Shown here in pieces: positions 1-10,765 of a DNA stretch of 64,000 nt (the stretch's first letter is position 1; every line of letters starts with the position of its first letter). The notes under the pieces are model-generated. The model saw only the letters and a list, made by a program, of their open reading frames with translations. It did not search any database and was not told the DNA's origin. The stretch is taken from assembly GCA_021014945.1 (NCBI GenBank), contig MU266454.1, positions 1 through 64,000 of the forward strand, written 5' to 3'. Made by a program: the position numbers and the translations under genes. The DNA is from Leucogyrophana mollusca (Eukaryota; Basidiomycota; Agaricomycetes; Boletales).

Positions 1-255
1 TACCCCTCTGGCAAAAGCTGAGCGCTGAGCATTGAGGCCCGAGCGCTTGAGCACCGAGCGCGAGACCTGAGCGCATTTGCTGGCCACGTGCGGTGGAAGT
101 AGAAGCCCACCCAGTATATGTGTCCGCCCAACCGGATCGGACCTCGCTACAGACGACCCGCCCTCGCCCGCACGTAGGATCGGACATTTTTCGGATTTTC
201 GGCCTTTTGGTCCGTATTTGGATAGGACCTACCCGGAATTTTGGAGGGGTTTCCG

Positions 256-937
256 TCAGCCCACCGGATACACCCTCCAAGGGTATATGCAGGGGTCCTG
301 CCACTTGAGGGAAATGGACTTAGAGACTCGGCATCTTCCGTCTGTGCATCCAACAGGTGTCTGCAGCTTCGGGCGTACACTTTCCAATCGGCGACGGACT
401 ACCCATATCCACAAATGAACAATACTCACGTCGTAAACATCCCCCGAAGTAAACTTTTCTCTCCTTTCCGCGTCCACATTCTCCAACATCTCATTCAGCA
501 ACACGACCTTACCCCCCAGTTTCCCGAACTCCGTCACCCCCTGCGAACGGTAATCTGGCTTGGCCTCTGGGTTCGCGCCAGCGAGAACTTTCATGAGTTT
601 GAGCTGTAGCGATATCGCTTGGTATTTCACGCCGAATTAATTCTTCGAGTTGGGCGGATTGGGCTCCACGATCTTCGTTTTCAAGCTCGTTCGCTGATTT
701 GATATTCTGCGCGCGCATGGAAGAAGTCAGTATCAGATAAACTGCATTTCCACACGGGACATCACTCACCATCTTAGCATTCCTCCCAGCATCTCTTCTC
801 CCACTCTCCCGGCTCCTACAAAACCGCAGTGTTGCGCAACGCCCCACAGGCACCTGGGCTGAGGTTGGGCTGACGATTGCCATGACTGCCTTACGCCAAT
901 GAATGACAGGGGTTAAGTCTCGATCTGCTCTCACCAT
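256..937 (-). pseudogene. Relic of a VHS/GAT-domain trafficking adaptor
   Basis: On the minus strand one frame reads ELIRREIPSDIATAQ. A second frame then picks up with LMKVLAGANPE and continues into EFGKLGGKVVLLNEMLENVD and EKFTSGDVYD, followed at once by a gtgagt donor. After a gctgcag acceptor near 360 the frame reads LLDAQTEDAESL and then loses similarity. This order resembles, from memory, the region before the GAT domain plus GAT helices of fungal VHS/GAT (Lsb5/GGA-like) endosomal adaptors, which bind Arf and ubiquitin. The two halves lie in different frames near 605-612, consistent with a 2-nt deletion. An upstream intron (gtgagt near 770 to gcgcag near 710) is still recognisable. No VHS domain is visible and the 3' part decays, so this looks like a truncated pseudogene. 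The family assignment is by recollection only. Confidence 0.45.
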
Positions 938-1568
938 ACCTAATATAATGTCTCCAGTCTAATGGCGATACCGCACGCACCGTCTCGCCACTTCAAGTTC
1001 AGTGCACTCCTTGGCACGGAAATTACTACGTTCGCTCCGGTTGGAGAGCACTGCCGCACGCGTCATCAGCTGGTACGAGATACCCTTTTCACAAAACATA
1101 TCTGTCAGGAATACGGCGGTTGGCCTAGGGCCATGTGGCTGGTGAGCACTTGCGCTCCAGTGATTATGAATGAGTTCAACTTGAAGTTCAACGTTGTTAA
1201 CCCCCCCGTCGTACGTAACCGCGTCGTACGTTTGTTGTGCGTGGTAAACTATTCGTGACCGACAACGCACAAAAACCTCGCCCAACGGTTGACTTTACGA
1301 GTTACTGGCGTCCTGTCCTGTCTCTGAAGTATATCTATCTGGTCGTTCGCGTATACACAGTCTCTGGGTCTCGTGATCAGGGTGTCTTAACAAATCAGTC
1401 ACAAAAATCCCCGCTTTATACCTTGCCGAGCCAGCCGAACTGTCTCATCTGAAAGGAGATCGACGTCAGACGATGGATTTTACTACCAAAAGCGTCTCAT
1501 CCTCCCCAGGATGTATCTTACTCATCCCACCCACTCCGATTGACGCCACCCAGAAAGCATTTGCAGAC
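938..1568. other. Intergenic, no gene recognised
   Basis: Only short open frames with no recognisable similarity occur here. The stretch just before 1569 would hold the promoter and 5' leader of the haloacid dehalogenase gene. Confidence 0.5.
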
Positions 1569-2723
1569 ATGGCAACCGATGATCTCGATTTGCAAGACAT
1601 CGAGGCATTCGTTTTCGACGCATTCGGGACTACCGTAGACTGGTTTACAACAGTCACCAGAGAAGTAGCTCGCCGAAGCGGGGGTCTAATCGCTGAAGGT
1701 ATGCGTGTGCTAATACGCCCTCCTGGAATTCCGCCGCGGATTGTTCGAGCCCTGTGCAGGTTCTCCGGAAGCAGTTGACTTTGCGCGGGAGTGGAGAGCG
1801 GGATACACCAAGGCAATGTAAGTTTCAAGTCTGTCAACCTTGAGTCACCCCTCGGCAATATTCACTACACCGAACGGTAACTAAGCCACGATGTTTCGGA
1901 AGGCAAGGGAGGCTCAACCTCGTTGAGCACAGATGTCATGCATAGAGAGGTATGTACTTCCCTTCTGGGTCGCAATTATGCTGACCATTCGATCTATTGA
2001 TCGGTGTCCCATATAGCTCCTCGACAAGATGCTCGAAACCCCACGCTGGTCGCGTCTCGCATCGGCCTGGAACGAACAGGATCGCCATAGCCTGACCATG
2101 GTCTGGCACCACCTAGACAGTGGGATTGCGTCTTCGTTGATAGCCTTGCTTCGCGTCTCATGTACACATCAGCTTATCCCGGAGATTCTGTCGAAGGCCT
2201 CACGGAGCTGAAGAAACACAAGGTCGTCATCACGCTTTCCAACGGTAACTTCCGTCTACTACTAGACATGGTCAGTGGTCATCTCGCATATTGGTATGCA
2301 TACATTGGGAGGCTAACCTCTTCGCGGCCCCAGGCAAAGCATGCTAGCCTGCCCTGGGATGCCATTCTCTCAGCAGAGATGTTCGGCGTCTACAAACCGT
2401 TCGTCGTTCCGCTCATACCACGTGCCCCATCCCGCTTCATTAATTATTTTGGATGGCATGGTAGTGGTCGCGAAGCATACATTAAGGCAGCTTATCATCT
2501 CTCCATCGAGCCTCACAAGATCGCGATGGTTGCCGCGCACAGATGGGACCTCAAAGGTGCGGCCAGTGCAGGATTAAGGACTATCTACGTCCCCCGAGCT
2601 GCGGAAGACACGCCTCAGATCAAGGCGGAGATGAAAACGAAGAAGGATGGTGGCGAGGTTGATCTTATCGTTGGCTCTTTCATGGAACTCGCGGAGCTTG
2701 TCAAGGGTACCAGCAAGGACTGA
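1569..2723 (+). CDS. Haloacid dehalogenase type II (HAD superfamily), copy A
   Basis: This resembles the (S)-2-haloacid dehalogenases, HAD hydrolases that displace halide from 2-haloalkanoates through an aspartyl-ester intermediate. In fungi the natural substrate is usually unknown. The start MATDDLDLQD at 1569 leads straight into AFVFDAFGTTVDWF, where the first Asp of FDAFGT is the expected nucleophile. Later blocks are VVITLSNGNFRLLLDM (the S/T-N motif), the core MFGVYKPGREAYIKAA (after splicing), MVAAHRWDLKGAASAGLRT and the tail VDLIVGSFMELAELV. There are about five to six short introns, for example gtatgc at 1700, gtaagt at 1818, gtatgt at 1951, gtcagt at 2271 and gttcgt at 2400. An in-frame ATG at 1473 exists, but copy B on the minus strand supports the later start. 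Length is about 250 residues, usual for the family. It is a paralogue of the gene at 8608-9772. Confidence 0.85.
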
Positions 2724-4689
2724 ATCGGCGGCTCATTATAACCCTTCGCTACTTGGTGTTTCAAGGAAATGAGGTTGTAGAATACCATTTCCTAGACTAC
2801 GTTGTAGGTAATCGCGCTCTACTACGTCATCCATCTGCGTCAGTGTTGCCCTGGAAGCGTGGATAACGTGCTCACACAGCTCAACGTGACTCGCAAGACT
2901 TTTGACTCTCATTCTTGCCATCTGGATCAGTAGATGTGATGGCCCTCTCCACTCACCCCCAAGGTTGACCGAGCCCGTCACGTTGCATGTTCTCCGAGCT
3001 GCCCGGTATCTCCTAAGGCACCCGCGGCAGTACCCATTTGAATCCGCTCGGGATGAAATCATAGACCTCAAGCCAAGATTGAGCCAAGCCTTTCAGAATG
3101 AATTGTTCCTCCTCCTATGATTGGCGTCCTCGTAAAAGTGGTGACTGGTACTGTGCCTCGAACTGCTGATCGAACGATCACAAGTTTTCCATGGATTTTT
3201 CTTCCGTAGGTATATGCTGGGTCCGCGCGGGGAGGCGGCAGAAAACGCCTATGCGCATGCAATTGCAGACAGGCTCATTGAAATTATCGACGGCTTATCA
3301 TTCACCGAGTCGGGGACGATCGCATCGGGATTAGAGACAAGACATACGAAACTATGATGACACTTGCCGAATATTGCTGTCGAGCACGAGCTTATCATCC
3401 TTCTGAACGAGTGCGGACTGGTTCGAGGGAATGCAGTTTGCCAGTGAGTTGAAGCCGATTCTGGAAGAATATCCGGGGAGCGCCGGTTTTTGCTACATAG
3501 TGGAACAAATATGTCGAAAATCCTGTTCCGGGGCCAGTTTCGAGCAACCATGATTGCACGGTATATAGACAGTTATATAGAGTATACGCCCGCCTCCCGC
3601 CCGGCCTAGCGATGACACCGGTGCCCCTCGCGTCGCCATCGATCTCAGGTAAGGCGCTACGTCGAGCTCGTTGAGTTAGTAACCGCCGCTGAAACCGACG
3701 ATCACGGTCTATCGCGATCCACGATACACTTGTGGCGTCACCAGGCTGGACGAGTGACAGAGCGTACTCCAGGAAGTGCGTTATACATTGATATGGAATG
3801 CACGTAGAACCAAGAATTTAGTTTCCCGTAGGCGGAGGCAGACCATGATACACTCGGGCTGAGAATGAGGTTGGAGGAAAAAACATCGAAGCTTTACAGA
3901 TAATTATATAATCACTCATTTTACCACAATTTATACTTACCCCAAATCTCCTAAACGTCGGCACGAAATTCTCATGCATTGTCTCGGAAACCTCCGCACG
4001 AACTTTGGTATCCTGGGCTTGTCTGACCCCCAATCAGTAAGTGTGCTGATACGGTTATTACAAGTTACGCACCGCATCAGGACGTACAACGTTGAAGGCG
4101 GAAAGTCCGCAGGTGCTCCAATGCCGCATGGCATCTGCCGAAGGAACGCAAAATCACCGCCATTGTGATTGCTGCAAGGCTGTATGTTTCCTCCCTCTGT
4201 TCTCTGTATTCTGGGGCTGATGCGACCACCTGTTTCACATCGTGCAGCGCGGTGTTGCTATATTTTCCTCTATCCTGCATCCATTGTACACGCCGCCGCG
4301 GGGCGACCTCCAGAAATAAACTTATTGTTCCCGTTCAGATGAGCTTGCTCCGAACTCGAGGTGTGTGTGAGGTGAAGCTAAAATTCTCCCGAAGGAGATG
4401 AAACGAATGTGGACGCTGGCAGGCGGCTTGCTTGTCTTCCATACCCAAGCATGGACTGCTGTGCATCGTCCCGGATCTATAAGAGTAATTAGTACTAGTA
4501 GGTCCGCCATCTTCATCTCGCATCTTCAATTTTTTTTTTCAGCCCCACTCCGGCCATCACCCGCGCATACTATTTGAACCTCGCTGAGCGAGTCTATCTC
4601 CCCATCTCGCTCTCCTCGTTTCCCGCTTCCCTCCTCTTCATCGTTTCGTGTTCTCGCTTGCCCCATCCCTCCCTTCTTTTCAGTCCGTC
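2724..4689. other. Intergenic, about 2 kb, no gene recognised
   Basis: Both strands contain only short ORFs with frequent stops and no familiar motif. The last 150 bases are pyrimidine-rich (CTCTCCTCGTTTCCCGC-like), typical of the leader just before a highly expressed basidiomycete gene, and would serve the AA9 gene at 4690. Confidence 0.5.
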
Positions 4690-5872
4690 ATGACACCATC
4701 CCGCTCACTCTTATTCTCTCTCCTCTCACTCGTTCCTTTAGTCGCCTCTCACGGATTCGTGAAGCAAGTGATCATCGATGGCCAGGCATACCAGGGCAGC
4801 ATCCCAGGCGGAACCACCAACCCTAGTGCCATCCGGCAGATCTCGACGATCGACCCCGTCAAGGGCGCGAGTAACCCTAGCTTGAACTGCGGGATGAATG
4901 CGACTCTCGCCAGCGACGTTGCTAACGCCAACCCAGGCAGCCAAATCCAAATTGACTGGGTAGGGTCGTCGACAGGCGATTCCAACGTGAGTCATCAATT
5001 TGAGCTACATGTTTGGCGATCATTCGTTCACAGTGATCATAACAGTGGCCACACAACACAGGACCCATCATGACCTACATGGCAGCATGCGATGGGTCTT
5101 GCGCGACCTACGACTCGGCAAACGCTGAGTGGTTCAAGATCAGCGAGCTGGGTTTGCTCCCCGGCAACACAACGTGGTACCAAAGCCTCATCAGTGCGCA
5201 TGCATCCTCTGCTTGCTATTGGACATACGCTTACTGGTCTGTGCAGTGAACGGTGCTATGGCCAACGTTACCATTCCAGGGAATATCGCCCCAGGCAACT
5301 ATCTACTTCGCTCCGAGCTCATTTCTCTCCAGCTCGCAGTCAGTGAAGGAGGTGCCGAGTTCTACCCCTCCTGCACGCAGCTCAAGATCGGCGGCAGCCA
5401 GGATGGCACACCTTCCTCTAGCGACCTCGTCACATTCCCTGGTGGATACACTGACACGGAGGCGGGCATTTACGACCCCAATGTAAGTCTAGATACCAGT
5501 TGGTGTGCAAGGACGTGTGGTTGAGGGATGGTGTATTACTAGATCTACAACACGCCCGTCGACTACGACTTCCCAGGGCCTCCTGTTGCCACTCTGACTG
5601 CAGGGTCAGGCGCCCCAGCACCAAGCGCCTCATCCTCCCCCACTGGATCCGGCGCATCGTCGAGCTCTTCGGCCAGTGGTTCGTCTTCAACTTCATCCAC
5701 CACCACCACATCTAACAGTGGAGCATCTACTTCCTCGTCTACAACCACCTCAGCAGGTTCAAGCACGTCTAAAGGCAGTGCGATGTGCATGCTCGCGCCC
5801 TCAAGCTCGGGCACTAGTAGTTCGAGCATGAAACGCCGGCACCGTCTCAGTCATGCCAAGCGCCGTCTGTAG
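4690..5872 (+). CDS. AA9 lytic polysaccharide monooxygenase, copy A (GH61-type)
   Basis: Secreted copper enzyme that oxidatively cleaves cellulose or other beta-glucans. The start MTPSRSLLFSLLS gives a signal peptide ending LVAS, so the mature protein begins HGFVKQV. That His is the N-terminal half of the histidine brace. The second brace His is in WPHNTGP at the start of exon 2, and the axial Tyr is in AEFYPSC. Exons are 4690-4986, 5046-5193, 5247-5482 and 5543-5872 (336 residues). After the catalytic core, which ends at IYNTPVDYDFPGPP, there is a Ser/Thr-rich linker of about 70 residues and then a basic tail, KRRHRLSHAKRRL, with no CBM1. Two second-sphere positions are unusual: the motif normally ALH...GAQFYP reads SLQ...GAEFYP. 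The paralogue is at 10766-11940. Confidence 0.93.
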
Positions 5873-6417
5873 AGGCCATCGCACTGGTGCTGTCGCTTCT
5901 ACTTTTCTTTGATTTATAACTGTTCTATATGAGGCTTCCCTGTGGGACGCCTATGGATAAGGTGTCACTTATGCTCTTTGTCGATCTCAGAGCAAATACC
6001 GCGCTGGTTCGTTCGTTTACCACACATATCTTGTAGCAGTAGCACATTATATAAAGATGTCCGATCTCCAGTGGCTGAGTGTTAGTCAGCAAAAGGTCAA
6101 GAGGGGGAGCGGCTCAGCGGAAGAAGAATGCATCTCGATCACAGTGAGCTGTTTTTGAAATAATCATCTTATCCAGCTCTTATCAATTGACTAGATCTTT
6201 GGGTGCGTCGACCGCAATGCGGAAGCAACAGTATCGGTCAGTGCTCCTTTGTTTATTCACCCAGCTTGCACCACGCCATTGGCGAAACGAATGAATGAGT
6301 GAATGATGGGTAGCTGAATAAATACCCGACAAGGCCAGATGCCGTTTCTTCTCTCTTATCTTCACCCGTATTCGTGTTGCTTTTGTCTCAGTTCTTGCTT
6401 GTGCGTCGGCTGCCATT
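5873..6417. other. Intergenic: AA9 3' region and transcription-factor promoter
   Basis: No coding frame is supported. An AT-rich element (gaataaatac, near 6317) lies about 100 bases before the ATG at 6418 and could act as a weak TATA-like element. Confidence 0.4.
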
Positions 6418-8119
6418 ATGTCTGAGGGACATCCTGGCTATCTAGACGAGGTCGCACTTCGCCAACAACGGTCGGGACACATATCTTCGCCAACTCGCAG
6501 CCAGAACGTGTCCGTAGTCCTCAGTGTACCCCAGTTTTCTCCGTCGACAAACAACCCTCCCTCCTTCCAGGGTACCAACACCACTACCTCCCACCCCCAC
6601 AGTTCTCGCACTGACAACAGCGATGCTCAGCACTATTCCCTCCCAGCCCCTTATGGCGTCTACTCTACGTCCCTCCCTCCCCTGCCGCAAGCGCAATACC
6701 ATGACCCGGTGTCGAGTTTCGCTTCCTGGCCGTCCCCCGCGGATGAGTTCCTACCAGCGAGTCAGGGGGGGATGTACGATTCGCGTGGGATGCGCGTTAT
6801 GTACACACCGTCATATCCTGCACCCAGCCCGTACCCTCAGCCCGTTGCCGTGGCGCAGGCTCCACCTCCAGAAACGGGTCTTCCGCGCTGTGCACTCGCT
6901 GGGTCACTCGATCCGACCACGGGGATCTTTTATCGCACCCCTGAACACCCTAGGCTGCGTACTGCCCAAGCGTGTGAGAAGTGCCGAGTGCGGAAAGCCA
7001 AAGTGTGTTTGCTTGTCCATGTCCTTGATTTCGTATTGAGCCTTGATTTCGCAGTGCACGGGGGAGCATCCTGCGTGTCAGCGCTGTAGGACTCGAGGAC
7101 TTATGTGCCAATACGCACCTGAGGGCCGTATCCGTGGTCCTAATAAGCCCAAGATTAAGCCCATTCTTCCGGACACTGGGTCTGACTCAGAATATTCCGA
7201 AAACTCTGTCGGAAAAGAAGACGTCAAAGAAAGAAGAACTCGCGCTCGTGGTGCCAGCACCTCCTCTGTACCCACTCAAAATCAGAGAGCACGCCTCGCA
7301 CGTCCTTCACTGTCCCTAAAGAAAGCAAAGGTGCGCCGCGCATCTACGGGCAGTGAAATGGTCAAGGAAGCCAGTACGGATAAGCGCGAGGGAGACAACG
7401 CTAATGACACGCCTAAAGCCGAGACCACCCCTGCTATTGTCTCCTTCAATGTCGATAAGACCCCCACTCTGGAAGGAGGGACCTCCGCGGTCCCTGAGAA
7501 AACACCCGTTCCAGGAACAATATCAAACCTTGGTACTCCAGTCTCCAGTATCTTGCCTTCTACCTTGTTGAATGGCGCAAACACGAAAGAAAGCGGTCAG
7601 ACTTCAGCACCTACGGACGTAGATGGTCGTTATCAAATTCCGAGCCTGCTGATGAGCAATACCTCGAGCGCATTCACGTCTGATAGTGGGAGTGACTGCA
7701 CCACATCGTAGTAAGCCCCGTATACTCCGACTCTTGCTCGCCAACTGATTTTCTATCTCTCCTACAGCCCCTCATCTGCAGGTCCATCGAGCCACAGCAC
7801 CTCTCCTACCACTACCCGCTGCAGCTCGAGTGGGCCTTCCATACCGTCCCCCACGACACCGGATAGCGAACCCGAGGGTCTCCTAGATATCTCACACCCA
7901 CAGTACCCCGATGATATCCAGTCCCTGTTTGAATCCCCCGCTCTCGCCTCTAGAGAAGGGGAGTGGGGAACGACCCTCGGATATGGGGCTTACGAATACG
8001 GCGCCTGGGCAGATGTTAAAGCCGGAGAGAGATGGGAGGATAGGATGGGATTCCCCGCCCCGGGGGAAGAGCATTCGCTGACGCTGGAATATCCCATGGA
8101 CTTTTCCATGATCCACTAA
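6418..8119 (+). CDS. Zn2Cys6 binuclear-cluster transcription factor
   Basis: Nuclear DNA-binding regulator of the fungal Gal4 type. Exons 6418-7002, 7055-7707 and 7768-8119 give 529 residues. The first 180 residues are low-complexity (Pro, Ser and Tyr-rich). The cluster spans the first intron: CEKCRVRKAK in exon 1 and CTGEHPACQRCRTRGLMC in exon 2, giving C-x2-C-x6-C-x6-C-x2-C-x6-C with all six zinc ligands. It is followed by a basic stretch, RIRGPNKPK. The rest is Ser/Thr-rich and apparently disordered. The C-terminus is acidic and Tyr/Trp-containing and could be an activation domain. No fungal-specific middle homology region (Fungal_trans) was recognised. The gene sits between two AA9-dehalogenase pairs, so it might regulate them, but that is only positional inference. 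Confidence 0.88.
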
Positions 8120-8607
8120 ATGGCTAGTAACGATTATGACTTTCCTTCACTGTCCCCGTGCATCCGACAATGGTCTGTTCATGACTCTTGACACATTTCT
8201 CTATTCCCTGATGTACCACGGACCCTAGATCATTACGAATTGAAACGTTCATGTTGTATCTTTAGCGAACCAATGTATCCTTACCCCAAGAACAGTGTTC
8301 ATGCTATCCCTGGTCAATTTTGACTTTCACAGTTTCACATGCAAAAGTTCATCAACGTCTGCTACGCCCAGGACCCGATTGGAACCAGGCACATTTTTGT
8401 GATCGCCCCTCGATATCCAAATGAAGTAAGTGACGTCATCCAGCCAACCATCATTCAATCGTTGTGCTTGGCAGCTACTCGGCACCGCGCCCAAAATTAA
8501 TGTAGACCTCGCCCTCCTACTAGGGGTTGATGCAATTCAATAACTAGAGACGTCCCAATCGCAAGCTCCAGTATCTGGTGCTCCTACGTGCAAGCGCTTT
8601 TGAATTT
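8120..8607. other. Convergent intergenic spacer
   Basis: This lies between the 3' ends of the plus-strand transcription factor and the minus-strand dehalogenase. No gene or clear structure was seen. Confidence 0.5.
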
Positions 8608-9772
8608 CTATCGCCTGTGGGCAGCAGCTACGAGTGCACCCAGCTCAACGAAACTCCCAGCTACCAGATCAACCTCACCTCCGTCTTTCTTCGCTTTCAT
8701 GTCCGCCCTGATCTCAGGCGTGTCTTCTGCTGGCCTCGGAACGTAAATCGTCTTGAATCCCACCTTGGCAGCACCTTGAAGATCGTACTTGTGCGCCGCA
8801 ACCATTGCGATCTTATGTGGTTCTAGAGAGAGGTGGTGAGCTGCACTGAGATAGGCTTTGGGATCACTAGATGATGGAGTGTATGATTAGCGTTTATCAA
8901 AAGTAATGGGAGACAAGAACGAACGGTTTGTATGTGTCAAACATCTCTGCAGAGAGGATGGCGTCCCATGGGAGTTTCGCGTTCTTAGCCTGGTATCGGA
9001 TATTGAATGGTTCGCGCTCCGAGGGATTTTAAAATAATACGTGCCATGTCTAACAGAAGTCTGAAGTTCCCATTGGAGAGCGTTACGATGATTGCATTCT
9101 CCTTTAGTTTCGCGAGCCCTTCCAATGTATCGCCAGGATAAGCTTTCCAACAACAAGAAACACGGTCAGGCACACCCCTCGAGAATTTAGGACGCGAGAA
9201 AGCGTACCATCAAGGTTGTGCCAGATCATAGTAAGGTCCTGACGGTCCTTTTCGTTCCAGACTGGGGCGAGCCGCGACCAGCGGGGGGAGTCGAGCATCT
9301 CTTCGAGTAGCTGTAGACGCGCGATTCAGTTCCCGTGACCGCCAACCCGATAGGACATGTAGAGCGAAGATGACCTCTTTATGCATAACATCAATGCTGT
9401 GGGGACCCTCGCCGCCTTGCGATACGCGATAGCTGTCGCGCGAACCCGTCCTCGCGGTCAGCATGCGTAGAGCTTCAAGGTTAGGTTCGACGAAGGAGAG
9501 ATTTGCACACACACTGTCCGTTTGTAGCCTTCTCTCCATTCATTCGCGAAGTCCATAGCATCTTGCGAACCTACGACATCATGGTGCATGCATTACTCCA
9601 AGGACCACGCCTATGGCCACTGGCACCAGTACACACCTACTGCGATCTGTCCCCGGCTTTTGAGAGCCACTTCTCGTGAGACTGTGGTAAACCAGTCGAC
9701 GGTGGTCCCGAACACATCGAATACAAACGCCTCGACGTCGCGTAGGTTGAAGTTGGAATTATCGGTTGACAT
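8608..9772 (-). CDS. Haloacid dehalogenase type II (HAD superfamily), copy B
   Basis: Same family as the gene at 1569-2723 and clearly its paralogue. The start MSTDNSNFNLRDVEAFVFD (ATG at 9772) leads into FDVFGTTVDWF, with the nucleophile Asp in FDVFGT. Downstream are MLDSPRWSRLAPVWNE, LKENAIIVTLSNGNFRLLLD, MVAAHKYDLQGAAKVGFKT and the tail VDLVAGSFVELGALV, ending in a TAG read at 8608-8610. The frame is open further upstream to a GTG at 9817, but the ATG at 9772 matches copy A. Several short introns interrupt it. Protein similarity to copy A is high in exons, while the introns are unrelated, so the duplication is not recent. Key residues appear intact, so it is probably functional. Confidence 0.83.
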
Positions 9773-10765
9773 CGTACTTATCGTGAGCAGAGGCTTGGTG
9801 AGGTTTATTGGTATCACAACTCAGGAAGGAAATATAGCTCCTGTAGGTCACCGCGAATTTATCAGAGGAGAACTGGACGCTGAGCGCTCGAGAAGGTGTG
9901 GTGATCATGAGGTGGGAAGCTTTATTGAGATAGGGGGGGAATGCCCTTATCGAGCAGAGCGTGGCGTTATAGAGGTCAGAGCGTTTTAACTTTTCTACCG
10001 CAACTTCACCATGCCGCAGACAGTCCAGATCGCAAGTCCTTCAGAGAAAAGCATCAGTTGTAATGCTGGCGCAGCTTAGCAAGCTCCATTTTGCGCTGGG
10101 ATCTGGATGTTTGGGTAAAATCCTTCTGGAATGCTTCGCAAGAAGAAGGGCACCTGTGTGGGTGATTTCCGGCGACACGCGGTGTCTGTGAGCTGGAAGG
10201 CCGCTGGAACCCGCCGTGTGCGGGACGCCTTGTGGGAACCCATGGTGCTATAGTGTCCATCGGTGATCACAAGGTGCTTGAAGCTCGTGCAAGGAAACGG
10301 GTGTTAAGTTCAGGTTTGGACTTAACATGACACGTTCCCTCCGCCAGATTCAAGCACCCGGGGATGAGTATACGGTATGGCTGATCAACGCAGGGGTCGA
10401 TAGAGATATGATCGATAATGCGGAAATGGGTGTTAAATTCGTGTTGATTGGGGTTGACAGGCTGTGATGTATCGAGCACAAGGCACATATGCACGGTCGT
10501 GGCAGGAACCATACGTTTCCGAGAATTGTGTTCCAGGACCAACTCCAAGCCTCAAAGTTAGCCGAGGTCGATGTGGGCAACTGAAAGAGTGTTATTGTAA
10601 GTAGCGCTACAATATGGTCTACATCCATCCAATAATCAGCTAGTAAATAGCAATACAATGCCTACTTATTGATCTACAACAAGCAGCAATGGGTCTGACA
10701 CAATAACATACGACTACACACAGATATCATAGTGGGGGTGAAGTCTAGTCTTCTCACGAGGCGGA
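9773..10765. other. Intergenic, no gene recognised
   Basis: About 1 kb between the 3' end of AA9 copy B and the 5' end of dehalogenase copy B. Both are on the minus strand, so this contains the AA9 terminator and the dehalogenase promoter. Only unsupported short ORFs occur. Confidence 0.5.

Noticed and set aside
1..75. GAGCGC-rich start of the window as a repeat array
   Set aside because: Units are irregular and the stretch is too short to call.
9773..9817. Dehalogenase copy B start at 9817
   Set aside because: The codon is GTG; the ATG at 9772 matches copy A.
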